Positions 8,273 to 17,426 of a DNA stretch of 64,000 nucleotides are shown one piece after another. A program made the translations under genes and the position numbers. The notes beneath the pieces are model-generated. The model was not told where the DNA came from, made no database searches, and saw only the letters and a program-made list of their open reading frames with translations. The first letter of the stretch is position 1. Every line of letters begins with the position of its first letter. Location: positions 1 to 64,000 of the forward strand of contig JAJXWA010000011.1 in assembly GCA_021781795.1 (NCBI GenBank). The letters run 5' to 3'. This DNA comes from Acidobacteriota bacterium. Its GTDB lineage: Bacteria > Acidobacteriota > Terriglobia > Terriglobales > Acidobacteriaceae.

Positions 8273-9649
8273 ATGACGACCGATCCCGTACCCGATCTCC
8301 TCTCGCGTGCCAGTGAGGCGCTGATGGCCCGCTTCTCCACGCTGCCTGCTTTTGAGCCTGCCACTGCGGGTGCGGACGACCCGGCCCGCATGGCCGAGGT
8401 GCTGCAGGCCGTGACGGATCGACTGGGCGATAACTTTCCCTATTTTCATCCTCTCTACGCGGGCCAGATGCTCAAGCCGCCGCATCCGGTGGCGCGCGCG
8501 GCCTATGCGCTGGCCATGACGATTAACCCGAATAACCACGCCCTGGATGGCGGGCGAGCCAGTTCTGCCATGGAGATGGAGGCGGTGGCAGAGATTGCCG
8601 GGATGTTCGGCTGGAAGGATGCCTATCTGGGGCATCTGACCTCGAGCGGAACGATCGCCAACCTTGAGGCGCTCTGGGTGGCAGGGCAGGTGGCGCCGGG
8701 AAAGCGAATCGTGGGCTCGGAGCAGGCGCACTATACTCACCAGCGCATCTCAGGAGTTCTGCGACTCGATTACACCTCGGTTGAGTCGGATGGGCGCGGC
8801 CGTATGAATATGGACGCTCTGGAGTCCGAGCTGCGGAACGGGAACGTGGGAACGGTGGTCGCCACGCTGGGTACGACAGCGATTGGTGCGGTCGATCCGC
8901 TGGACGAGATCCTCGCACTGCAGGGCAAGTATGGTTTCCGCATTCACGTGGACGCAGCCTACGGCGGCTACTTCAAGCTGATTGAAGAGGCGCTGGATGT
9001 GCCGGCTCGGAGGGCGTTTGGAGCGATCGCCAAGGCGGACTCGATTGTCGTCGATCCGCACAAGCATGGCTTGCAGCCCTATGGGTGCGGCTGCGTGCTC
9101 TTTCGCGATCCGGGGGTGGGGCGCTTCTACAAACACGACTCGCCGTATACCTACTTCACTTCAAAGGAGTTGCACTTGGGAGAGATCAGCCTGGAGTGCT
9201 CCCGCGCAGGGGCGGCGGCAGTGGCTTTATGGGCGACGCAGCGGATGTTGCCGCTCGTGCCGGGCGGCGAGTTTGCCGAGGGGCTGCGACAGGGTCGAGA
9301 GGCCGCGCTGGAACTGGACGGATGGTTGCGCAACCAGTCCCGGTTCGAGGCGCTGGCTGGTGGCCGCCCGGAGTTGGATATCGTCGTCTGGAAAGTCGCC
9401 GATGGAGACGCAGCGCGCGCTTCAAAGGCCGCAAATGATATTTTTCTAGCAAGTGCTCTCCGCGGATTGCACCTCGCGCTTGTACAATTGCCGCTGATCT
9501 GGTTTCAATCCTGCGAGAACGATCTCGCCGAACCCAAGGCGTCCGTGACATGTCTCCGCTCTGTCCTGATGAAGCCGGAGCACAAGGTTTGGATCGCTAC
9601 GATTTGTGCCATGCTTCAATCGGCCTCTGAAGCGGTCGAGAGGGGATAG
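8273..9649 (+). CDS. PLP-dependent group II amino-acid decarboxylase
   Basis: A 458-residue fold-type I PLP enzyme of the aromatic amino-acid / glutamate decarboxylase family. Visible signatures are the substrate-side segment NPNNHALDGG near residue 85, the PLP-phosphate region LTSSGTIANLEAL near 122, HVDAAYGG near 225 with the Asp that contacts the pyridine nitrogen, and DPHKHGLQPYGCG carrying the PLP lysine (K264). The substrate cannot be read from sequence. An AAAGG precedes the ATG. Its stop is 7 bp before the aldose-epimerase-like gene, so it appears to be first in an operon with sugar genes, which is an odd partnership. Confidence 0.92.
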   Translation: MTTDPVPDLLSRASEALMARFSTLPAFEPATAGADDPARMAEVLQAVTDRLGDNFPYFHPLYAGQMLKPPHPVARAAYALAMTINPNNHALDGGRASSAMEMEAVAEIAGMFGWKDAYLGHLTSSGTIANLEALWVAGQVAPGKRIVGSEQAHYTHQRISGVLRLDYTSVESDGRGRMNMDALESELRNGNVGTVVATLGTTAIGAVDPLDEILALQGKYGFRIHVDAAYGGYFKLIEEALDVPARRAFGAIAKADSIVVDPHKHGLQPYGCGCVLFRDPGVGRFYKHDSPYTYFTSKELHLGEISLECSRAGAAAVALWATQRMLPLVPGGEFAEGLRQGREAALELDGWLRNQSRFEALAGGRPELDIVVWKVADGDAARASKAANDIFLASALRGLHLALVQLPLIWFQSCENDLAEPKASVTCLRSVLMKPEHKVWIATICAMLQSASEAVERG

Positions 9650-9656
9650 ACGAACG

Positions 9657-10637
9657 ATGGGGAGCGAGGTAGTTCTCCAGCACGCGAAAGAAAACGTTCT
9701 CATCCGGAACGGGGATCTTCGCGTCGTTCTCTCGCCTCATCTGGGTGGAAAGATTGCCTCGATCCAATTGAAAGGCAAGGAGTTGCTGCAAGAGCCGCTG
9801 GCTCCGGCGCGCCCTAGAACACACGAGTTAGCCTTTGACGAGAGTGACGCCAGCGGGTGGGATGAGTGCCTTCCATCCGTAGCCGCCTGCACCGTGGAGG
9901 GACCGAACGGCCCTGTTGCAGTTCCAGACCATGGAGACCTGTGGCGCGTGGTCTGGGAGCCCCTCGGAGATGGCGGCACATCGGTGCGCTTAGGGGCATC
10001 CTGCTTTTCGCTCCCGCTTCATCTGGAGCGGACTCTTGACCTCGCACCTGCAAATTCAGGCTGGACCCTCCGTCTGGATTACACCCTTTCTAATCGCGGC
10101 AGCCATTCCGTTCCCTGGTCGTGGGCGGCGCATCCGCTTTTTGCCGTCGAGCCGGGAGATCGCATCGAGCTGCCGGCGTCGATCGCAACCTTGCGCGTGG
10201 AGGGTTCGGCGGGTCAACGGCTGGGCAAGGCAGGCGATGTGGTGGCCTGGCCCCATGCGCGACTGACGGACGGAGACATTGCGGACTTGAGCCGCGTTGA
10301 GTCCGCTGCCTCCGGCGTGGGAGAGAAATTATTTGCCGGGCCGGTTGAGCCTTCGTCGGCGTGGGGCGTGCTGCATCGGCCCTCCGCAGGAGTACGCATC
10401 CGAGTCAGTTTTGACGCCGCAAAGACCCCCTATTTGGGCCTCTGGCTCTGCTACGGCGGGTGGCCCGAGCGCCCAGGCCCGAAGCAGAATTGCGTCGCTC
10501 TCGAGCCGGCCACCGCTCCGGTAGATTCTCTGGCGCAGACCGGCGACTGGTCGCGTGTGCTCGCGCCGGGTGCAACGGAGTCCTGGCAGATGGCAGTTGA
10601 CTTTGAATTCGCGGAAAGAGAAGACCTTCATGCATGA
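9657..10637 (+). CDS. Aldose 1-epimerase (galactose mutarotase)-like protein
   Basis: A protein of about 326 residues of the galactose-mutarotase-like beta-sandwich superfamily, which interconverts sugar anomers or binds sugars. Typical features are VVLSPHLGGKIASIQ at the start, a central SVPWSWAAHPLFAVEPGD with the active-site His-Pro-Leu/Phe segment, and ALEPATAP near the end, where a conserved acidic residue usually sits. The frame is open from 9606, but ATG 9657 is preferred because it clears the upstream stop and is preceded by GAGGGG. It overlaps the galactokinase start by 8 bp, implying translational coupling and a galactose-catabolic role. Confidence 0.88.
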   Translation: MGSEVVLQHAKENVLIRNGDLRVVLSPHLGGKIASIQLKGKELLQEPLAPARPRTHELAFDESDASGWDECLPSVAACTVEGPNGPVAVPDHGDLWRVVWEPLGDGGTSVRLGASCFSLPLHLERTLDLAPANSGWTLRLDYTLSNRGSHSVPWSWAAHPLFAVEPGDRIELPASIATLRVEGSAGQRLGKAGDVVAWPHARLTDGDIADLSRVESAASGVGEKLFAGPVEPSSAWGVLHRPSAGVRIRVSFDAAKTPYLGLWLCYGGWPERPGPKQNCVALEPATAPVDSLAQTGDWSRVLAPGATESWQMAVDFEFAEREDLHA

Positions 10638-11784
10638 TCCCGCTGCTTTGCGCTTGCTCCACCAGAAGCGGTTCCAGTCCGCGCCATCCATCTTTGCGGC
10701 TCCGGGACGCGTGAACCTGATTGGGGAACACACGGACTATGCCGAGGGCTTTGTGATGCCGGCGGCAATCGAGTTTGCGACGCTGGCGGCGATTTCACCG
10801 CGCACGGATGGAAAGGTCGTCCTGTATTCGGAGAACTTCGGAGAGGAGTGCACCTTCGATGCCTCGGCGCTGCCACGCTCGGCAGAGAAGCGCTGGACCG
10901 ATTACCCGATCGGTGTTTTCGCTGTCCTCGCAGGTGAAGGTCACACGATACCGGGGCTGAGCCTGAGCCTGTGGGGCGATGTACCGGTGGCATCGGGGCT
11001 CTCCAGTTCCGCGGCGCTGGAGGTTGCCACTGCGCTGGCGGTCGCTTCACTGCTTGGGGTGTCGTACACGGGTCCGGAACTCGCGCGGCTCTGCCAGCGG
11101 GCCGAGAACGAGTTTGTGGGCGCAAGCAGCGGCATCATGGATCAGTTCATCTCCGCGAACGGCGCAGAGGACCATGCGCTGCTGCTGGACTGCCGCGACT
11201 TGAGCTTCCGGCTGGCGCCGATTCCGCACAGTGTGGCGCTCGTTATCGCCAACACCATGGTGAAGCACTCCGTGGCCGGAGGCGAGTACACGACGCGGCG
11301 CGCCGAGGTGGAAGAGGCTTGCGCGGTGATCGCGCGGCATCGGCCCGTGGTGCGCTTCCTGCGCGATGCCACGGTGAGCGACCTGGAGAAGTGGGGCCAT
11401 GAGATGAGTCCGAATGCGCTCAAGCGCGCGCGCCATGTGATTACGGAGAATCTGCGGACCGTTGCTGCTGCCGAGGCGCTGATTCATCACGACCTGAAGG
11501 AATTGGGCAGGCTGATGGCAGAAGCGCACACGAGCTACAGCCAGGACTTCGAGGCCAGTTGCGTGGAGGCAGATGCGATGGTGGCTCTCGCGCAGGATTT
11601 GCCGGGGCTGATTGGCGCGCGGCTCACAGGGGGCGGGTTTGGCGGCTGCACCATCAACCTAGTCGAAGCAGAGAAGGCATCGGAGTTTGCGGAAGCACTC
11701 GCCGCACGCTACGCCGGTGAGATTGGCATCGTGCCCCAGGTTCACATCTGCCATGCAAGCGCTGGAGCACATCGAATCGATTGA
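10630..11784 (+). CDS. galK: Galactokinase
   Basis: ATP-dependent phosphorylation of alpha-D-galactose to galactose-1-phosphate, the first committed Leloir step. At 384 residues it is normal length for this GHMP kinase. The three family motifs are clear: GRVNLIGEHTDY at residues 26-37, the ATP-binding loop PVASGLSSSAALE near 118, and the C-terminal LTGGGFGGCTINLV. The frame is open from 10555, but the ATG at 10630 gives the family N-terminus and overlaps the upstream stop by 8 bp. No galT or galE follows in this window, so the rest of the pathway must lie elsewhere. Confidence 0.97.
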   Translation: MHDPAALRLLHQKRFQSAPSIFAAPGRVNLIGEHTDYAEGFVMPAAIEFATLAAISPRTDGKVVLYSENFGEECTFDASALPRSAEKRWTDYPIGVFAVLAGEGHTIPGLSLSLWGDVPVASGLSSSAALEVATALAVASLLGVSYTGPELARLCQRAENEFVGASSGIMDQFISANGAEDHALLLDCRDLSFRLAPIPHSVALVIANTMVKHSVAGGEYTTRRAEVEEACAVIARHRPVVRFLRDATVSDLEKWGHEMSPNALKRARHVITENLRTVAAAEALIHHDLKELGRLMAEAHTSYSQDFEASCVEADAMVALAQDLPGLIGARLTGGGFGGCTINLVEAEKASEFAEALAARYAGEIGIVPQVHICHASAGAHRID

Positions 11785-12082
11785 ATTCTCAGGCAGTTGA
11801 GGCCGGCGGGCGAATCGGTCCCAGGCGCGGCTGCCAGATCTGCCGCTCGCGGCGCAGGGGGGATTGGATGGTCGCCTCCCACTTTGGTGACCGTTTTTGC
11901 ACACGCACGGTACGCCCTCTGCACCAGATTTGAGCCTTCATTTTTTGCTTCCTTGTTAAAATTGGACAGGGTACACGCCGGACCGGGATTGCGGGCAGTG
12001 CCGCCAGTCCGGTTCGCTTCCCTGGATTCAAGCCCATCCCATTGGCAGCGCCGCAGCACGGCGCGGCAGAGAGATACGATCG
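11785..12082. other. Intergenic region upstream of glucan phosphorylase
   Basis: About 300 bp without a convincing gene. A locally AT-rich patch near 11935-11965 may carry the promoter of the phosphorylase gene, but I cannot pick a -35/-10 pair with confidence. Confidence 0.4.
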
Positions 12083-13846
12083 ATGCAATCGAACCCAAGC
12101 AAACCTTTTACTTATGAATCATTTCCGCAATCCGGCCTGGTCGCATACTTCTCCATGGAGATCGCAATCCAGCCTGCAATGCCCACCTACTCCGGTGGAT
12201 TGGGCGTTCTCGCTGGCGATACGCTGCGGTCCGCGGCAGATTTAAGCGTACCTCTCGTCGCTTTTTCGCTCGTCCACCGCAAAGGCTACTTCCAGCAGCA
12301 TCTGGACGGAGCAGGAGATCAGACTGAAGAGGTCCAGCCCTGGAACCCGGCCGATTTCTGTACGGAGGAGCCTGTCAGGGTGACGGTCGCCATCGAGGAC
12401 CGCGTGGTGGCAGTGCGGGCGTGGCGCTATGACCTGCAGGGCCGCTCCGGGCACATTCTCCCCATCTACTTGCTGGATACGGACCTGGATGAGAACTCGG
12501 GCTGGGACCGCGGGCTGACGGATCACCTGTACGGCGGAGACACCAACTATCGCCTGCAGCAGGAGATTGTGCTGGGCATGGGCGGGGTGCGGATGGCCAC
12601 CGCCCTGGGACTGCATGTAAACGTGTATCACATGAACGAAGGCCACGCCGCGCTGCTGACGCTGACGCTGCTGGAGAGCCAGCTTGCCGGTGGGCCGCAC
12701 AGCATCTGCACCGAGTCCGACATCGCGAAGGTGCGCTCTCAATGCGTGTTTACCACACACACGCCCGTGCCCGCCGGACACGATCGCTTCTCGACGGAGC
12801 AGGTGGTGCGCATTCTCGGCGGCGAGAGGACCGCACGCCTGGAGAGGCTGCGCTGCTTTGAAGGTGGCCTTCTGAACATGACGCTGCTGGCGCTGCGGCT
12901 GTCGCGCTACGCGAACGGCGTGGCGATGCAGCACGGTAAGGTCTCGCGCGAAATGTTCCCGGAGTACGCCATCGACTCCATCACGAATGGGGTACATGCG
13001 GCTACGTGGATGTGCGAGCCGGTCCAACAGATGCTGGATGCGCATCTGCCTGCGTGGAGGCGCGACAATCTGTATCTGCGCAACGCCATCGAAATTCCGG
13101 AGCAGGAGATTCTGCAGGCGCATGCGCGCGCCAAGGAGACGCTGTTGAGCGAGGTGGCTTCGCGCACGGGCCTCGTGATGAACCCGAACGTACTGACGCT
13201 GGGCTTCGCGCGTCGCGCAGCGACCTATAAGCGGGCCAGCCTTCTGCTGAAGGATCCGGAGCGCCTGCTGAAAATCGCGGAACAGGCCGGTGGATTGCAG
13301 ATCCTGTACGCCGGGAAGGCTCATCCGCAAGACACGCCCGGCAAGGCGCTGATCCATCAGGTGATTGAAACGGCAGGCAAGCTCTCCAATGAAATGCTGC
13401 GCATCGTCTACCTCGAGAATTACGCGTGGGACCTGGGCGCGCTGCTGACGGCGGGCGTGGATGTCTGGGTGAACACGCCGCGGAGGCCGTATGAAGCCTC
13501 AGGCACCAGCGGCATGAAGGCAGCGATGAACGGAGTGCCGAGCCTCTCAATTCTCGACGGCTGGTGGATTGAGGGTTGCATCGAAGGCTTTACCGGGTGG
13601 GCCATCGAAGACGGCGCCGATGACGATGCCGAGGCACTGTCGCTCTACAGCAAGCTGGAGAAGGCCGTGGTGCCGCTCTATCTGGAGTCGAGGGAGCATT
13701 GGGCACGTATGATGCGCACGACGCTGGCCTTCAACGGGTCCTACTTCAACACGAACCGCATGGTGAAGCAGTACACGCGCAACGCATACTATCCGGTTCG
13801 GCTGACGCAGAGCGCGCCGGTGGAAGAGCCGGCGTACGTCAGCTGA
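12083..13846 (+). CDS. Alpha-glucan (maltodextrin) phosphorylase, short GT35 type
   Basis: Phosphorolysis of alpha-1,4-glucans to glucose-1-phosphate. At 587 residues it is much shorter than MalP/GlgP of E. coli (about 800) and resembles the compact archaeal and Thermotoga-type enzymes. Visible: YFSMEIAIQPAMPTYSGGLG at the N-terminus, HMNEGHAA near residue 178, FTTHTPVPAGHD near 225, FARRAATYKRA near 375, and the PLP-lysine segment EASGTSGMKAAMNG near 473, followed by SILDGWWIEG. Substrate-size preference is not predictable. It follows galK on the same strand after 298 bp and ends at a hairpin terminator, so it is probably its own unit within a carbohydrate-use region. Confidence 0.93.
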   Translation: MQSNPSKPFTYESFPQSGLVAYFSMEIAIQPAMPTYSGGLGVLAGDTLRSAADLSVPLVAFSLVHRKGYFQQHLDGAGDQTEEVQPWNPADFCTEEPVRVTVAIEDRVVAVRAWRYDLQGRSGHILPIYLLDTDLDENSGWDRGLTDHLYGGDTNYRLQQEIVLGMGGVRMATALGLHVNVYHMNEGHAALLTLTLLESQLAGGPHSICTESDIAKVRSQCVFTTHTPVPAGHDRFSTEQVVRILGGERTARLERLRCFEGGLLNMTLLALRLSRYANGVAMQHGKVSREMFPEYAIDSITNGVHAATWMCEPVQQMLDAHLPAWRRDNLYLRNAIEIPEQEILQAHARAKETLLSEVASRTGLVMNPNVLTLGFARRAATYKRASLLLKDPERLLKIAEQAGGLQILYAGKAHPQDTPGKALIHQVIETAGKLSNEMLRIVYLENYAWDLGALLTAGVDVWVNTPRRPYEASGTSGMKAAMNGVPSLSILDGWWIEGCIEGFTGWAIEDGADDDAEALSLYSKLEKAVVPLYLESREHWARMMRTTLAFNGSYFNTNRMVKQYTRNAYYPVRLTQSAPVEEPAYVS

Positions 13847-13872
13847 TTCCCAATCCTGATTGCAACAAAACA

Positions 13873-13911
13873 GCCCCGCGGCGCTCCGATAGCAGGAGGA
13901 TGCCGCGGGGC
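13873..13911. terminator. Intrinsic terminator between convergent genes
   Basis: A 10-bp inverted repeat GCCCCGCGGC / GCCGCGGGGC with a loop of about 19 nt, flanked by AACAAAACA on one side and TTCTGCTTT on the other. It lies between the convergent phosphorylase and RND pump genes and can serve both strands. Confidence 0.8.
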
Positions 13912-13936
13912 TTCTGCTTTGTAGCGTTGGTGCGAA

Positions 13937-16900
13937 TCAGTCGCCGTGCGCCTCTTCGAGCTCTTCGCCGAGGCGATGGAGCTTCATCACCTTCCATTGC
14001 AGCCGGTCAAAGAAGAGATAGACGACCGGCGTTGTGAAGAGCGTGAGCATCTGAGAGACGATGAGGCCGCCGACGATGGTGATGCCGAGAGGCTGGCGCA
14101 GCTCGGAGCCTGAGCCCATGCCGATGGCCAGTGGCAGGCCGCCGAAGAGAGCCGCCATGGTCGTCATCATGATGGGGCGGAAACGCAGCAGGCAGGCCTG
14201 GTAGATGGCGTCGATGGGCGCCAGGCCTTGTTCGCGCTCGGCCTGCAGCGCAAAGTCGATCATCATGATGGCGTTTTTCTTCACGATTCCGATCAGCAGC
14301 AGGATGCCGATGAGGGCGATGATGCTGAGGTCGGTGCGGGTGAGCAGAAGCGCAAGGATGGCGCCGACACCCGCAGGCGGCAGCGTGGAGAGAATCGTCA
14401 GTGGGTGAATCAGGCTCTCGTAGAGGATGCCGAGAACAATGTAGACGGCAACCAGCGCGGCCAGAATCAGGTAAGGCTCGTTCTTGAGCGAATCCTGAAA
14501 GGCCTGCGCGGTGCCCTGGAAGGAAGCGTGCACCGTGCTGGGCATGCCCATATCGCGCTGCACGCCCTGCAGAGCCGTGACCGCATCGCCAAGAGCCACA
14601 CCGGGGGCGAGGTTGAAGGTGAGCGTGACGGCGGGGTACTGGCCCTGGTGGTTGACCGCCAGCGGTGTCCGCTGCGCAGCGAAGCCGGCGAAAGCCGAGA
14701 GCGGCACCATGGGGCCGGCGGGGGTAGAGACGACGGCTGCCGCCGGCGCGGGCGCGAAAGCGGTGGACAGCGTAGACACAGCGCTAGCCGCGGGTGCTGC
14801 GCTCGTCTCTGGAGAAGCGCCGGTGAGTGTGCCGGCCAGTGTGGGACCCGACGCAGGAGAGCCGCCGGTTGCCGTGGCGGTCACGAGCGCGCCGCCCGAG
14901 GTAGGAAAGGTAGCGGAGGCCGTGGAGGCAGGGCTGGCTGCGATGGCCGGAGCAGCCGGAAGGATGCCTGCAGGCGCAGATGGCGCAGCCGCTGCAGTCG
15001 CAAGTGTGCCGGCGTTCGGCAGCGCAGTGGTTGCGCCGCCGCTTCCGGCCTTCACATAAATACCGTTCAGCGCATCCGGGCTGAGCTGGTACCGGGGATC
15101 CACTTCCATCACCACGAAGTACTGATTCAGGCCGGTGTACATCGTCGAGACTTCGCGCTGCCCAAAGGCGTCGTAGAGGGTCTGGTCGATTGCGCTGGCG
15201 GTGACACCGAGGCGCGAGGCCGAGTCGCGGTCAATGAGGAGATTGGCGGCAAGGCCCTGATCCTGCTGGTCCGTCGAGGCGTCGCGCAACTCGGGCATGG
15301 ACCGCATGCGCGCCAGCAGCCGCGGCGCCCAGTGATTCAGCTCTTCGAGGTTTTCATCGGAGAGGGTGTACTGATACTGCGCATCGGAGACGCGGCCGCC
15401 AATCTGCAGCTCCTGTTGTACCTGCAGGAAGAGGGTTGCGCCGGGCACACTGGTGAGCTTGCTGCGGAGGCGGTTGACGACCATATCCGAGGTCACGCCT
15501 TTGCGCTCGCTGGGGGGCTTAAGGTTGATGAACATGCGGCCGATGTTGAGCGCGCCGCCACCGGGTCCGGCTCCGCCCGCGAAGGCCACCAGCGAGCCGA
15601 CCGCCGGGTCGTCAAGGACCATCTGCGCGAGCATGCGTTGCTTGTCGCGCATGGCGTCGAAGCTGATGTCCTGCGCAGCGTGTGTGGTGCCGCCGAGCCG
15701 GCCGGTGTCCTGCTGCGGAAAGAAGCCCTTGGGCACGATGACGAAGAGATAGCCGTTGAGAATTACGGTTGCGAAGACAACGCCGAGCATCAGCCACTGG
15801 TGGCGCAGCACCCAGCGCAGCCCGGTGTCGTATTCGTGATGAAGCCACTGGAAGCCGCGTTCGCTGATCCGGTAGATGCGGCCGTGACGGGACTCATCGC
15901 GCGACTTGAGAAACTTGGCGCAGAGCATCGGCGTGGTGGTGAGGGATACAAGCAGCGACACAGCGATGGCCACCGAGAGCGTGACGGCGAACTCGCGGAA
16001 GAGCTTGCCTACGATGCCGCCCATCAGCAGGATGGGAATAAAGACGGCGATGAGCGAGGTGCTCATGGAGAGAACTGTGAAGCCAATCTCGCGCGAGCCC
16101 TTCATCGCAGCCTCAAACGGCTGCATGCCCTCTTCGATGTAGCGCGTGATGTTTTCGATGACTACGATGGCGTCGTCCACCACAAAGCCGGTGGAGATGG
16201 TGAGCGCCATCAGAGAGAGGTTGTCGATGCTGTAGCCCAGCAGATACATCACGCCGAAGGTGCCGACCAGAGAGAGAGGTACAGCGACCGAGGGAATGAT
16301 GGTGGCCCAGATCTCGCGCAAGAACAGGAAGACGACCAGCACCACAAGCACGACGCTGATGAAGAGCGAGATCTCCACGTCGCGCACGCTGTCGCGAATG
16401 CTCGTTGTGCGGTCTGCCACCACATCAATCTTGATGGTGGGAGGAATCTCGGCCTGCAACTGCGGCAGCTCGCGCAGCACGCTGTCCACGGTGGAGATGA
16501 CGTTGGCGCCGGGCATCTTGAAGATGATCAGCATCACCGCGGTCTTGAGCTTGGAGGACGGGCCATGCGGCGGATTGACGCCTACCACGCCTGCGGTGTG
16601 GATGTCGGCGACCCCATCGCTGACCGTACCCACGTCTTCTACGCGGACTGGCGCGCCCGTCTGGGAGTTATAGCCGACGATAATCGGTGCATAGTCGCTG
16701 GCTTTGAAGATCTGGTCGTTATCGTCAATCGCCCAGCGATGAGTCGCATCCTGGAAGGCTCCCTTGGGGCGATTGGCATTGGCGTTGCCAAGTGCGGTGC
16801 GGACGGCCTCCAGCCCGATGCCGGTGTTGGCCAGCAGCATGGGGTTCAACTCGACGCGCACAGCCGGTTGCGATGTTCCGCCGACGAAGACCTGCCCGAC

Positions 16901-17413
16901 ACCCTCAATCTGCGAGATCTTCTGCGCGAGGATGGAGTCCGCCATGTCGTAGATTTCCGGTTTGGGCACGACGTCCGAAGTGAGCGTGAGAATCAGGATG
17001 GGCGCATCGGCCGGATTGGCCTTGCGATAGCCAGGATTCTGCGGCAGGTAGGAGGGCAACTGGCTGCGCGCCGCATTGATAGCGGCCTGCACGTCGCGCG
17101 CAGCGGCGTCGATGTCGCGGTTCAGATCGAACTGCAGCACCACGGAGGCGCTTCCGAGGCCGCTGATGGAGGTCATCTGGTTGACCCCGGCAATGCGGCC
17201 GAACTGACGCTCGAGCGGTGTAGCCACCGAGGAGGCCATGGTCTCTGGGCTGGCGCCCGGCAGGCCGCCGTTCACGCCGATGACGGGGAAGTCCACCTCT
17301 GGCAGAGACGCGACGGGCAGCACCGAGTAGGCGACGGAGCCGGCGAGAAGAAGCGCCAGGCTCAGCAGCGTGGTTGCGACCGGGCGGCGGATGAAAGGTC
17401 CGGAAAGATGCAT
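13937..17413 (-). CDS. RND multidrug efflux pump subunit (MdtC-like) with a periplasmic insertion
   Basis: Proton-driven inner-membrane pump of the hydrophobe/amphiphile RND family. It has FIRRPVATTLLSLALLLAG as its first transmembrane segment, the TM4 proton-relay motif [13 protein letters not shown], and the second-half repeat ending LTLFTTPVVYLFFD. The frame is open upstream to 17518, but ATG 17413 gives the family N-terminus and has GAGGAG before it, giving 1158 residues against the usual 1020-1050. The excess is a block of roughly 105 residues near 790-898, almost only Ala, Ser, Thr, Gly and Pro, just before the strand GPMVPLSAFAGF. It starts 13 bp after the partner pump gene and ends at the shared terminator. 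Confidence 0.93.
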   Translation of the reverse strand: MHLSGPFIRRPVATTLLSLALLLAGSVAYSVLPVASLPEVDFPVIGVNGGLPGASPETMASSVATPLERQFGRIAGVNQMTSISGLGSASVVLQFDLNRDIDAAARDVQAAINAARSQLPSYLPQNPGYRKANPADAPILILTLTSDVVPKPEIYDMADSILAQKISQIEGVGQVFVGGTSQPAVRVELNPMLLANTGIGLEAVRTALGNANANRPKGAFQDATHRWAIDDNDQIFKASDYAPIIVGYNSQTGAPVRVEDVGTVSDGVADIHTAGVVGVNPPHGPSSKLKTAVMLIIFKMPGANVISTVDSVLRELPQLQAEIPPTIKIDVVADRTTSIRDSVRDVEISLFISVVLVVLVVFLFLREIWATIIPSVAVPLSLVGTFGVMYLLGYSIDNLSLMALTISTGFVVDDAIVVIENITRYIEEGMQPFEAAMKGSREIGFTVLSMSTSLIAVFIPILLMGGIVGKLFREFAVTLSVAIAVSLLVSLTTTPMLCAKFLKSRDESRHGRIYRISERGFQWLHHEYDTGLRWVLRHQWLMLGVVFATVILNGYLFVIVPKGFFPQQDTGRLGGTTHAAQDISFDAMRDKQRMLAQMVLDDPAVGSLVAFAGGAGPGGGALNIGRMFINLKPPSERKGVTSDMVVNRLRSKLTSVPGATLFLQVQQELQIGGRVSDAQYQYTLSDENLEELNHWAPRLLARMRSMPELRDASTDQQDQGLAANLLIDRDSASRLGVTASAIDQTLYDAFGQREVSTMYTGLNQYFVVMEVDPRYQLSPDALNGIYVKAGSGGATTALPNAGTLATAAAAPSAPAGILPAAPAIAASPASTASATFPTSGGALVTATATGGSPASGPTLAGTLTGASPETSAAPAASAVSTLSTAFAPAPAAAVVSTPAGPMVPLSAFAGFAAQRTPLAVNHQGQYPAVTLTFNLAPGVALGDAVTALQGVQRDMGMPSTVHASFQGTAQAFQDSLKNEPYLILAALVAVYIVLGILYESLIHPLTILSTLPPAGVGAILALLLTRTDLSIIALIGILLLIGIVKKNAIMMIDFALQAEREQGLAPIDAIYQACLLRFRPIMMTTMAALFGGLPLAIGMGSGSELRQPLGITIVGGLIVSQMLTLFTTPVVYLFFDRLQWKVMKLHRLGEELEEAHGD

Positions 17414-17426
17414 CGCGAGCGGCTCC

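Noticed and set aside
12242..13357. 371-codon minus-strand frame within the glucan phosphorylase gene
   Set aside because: Antisense shadow of a well-supported enzyme gene.
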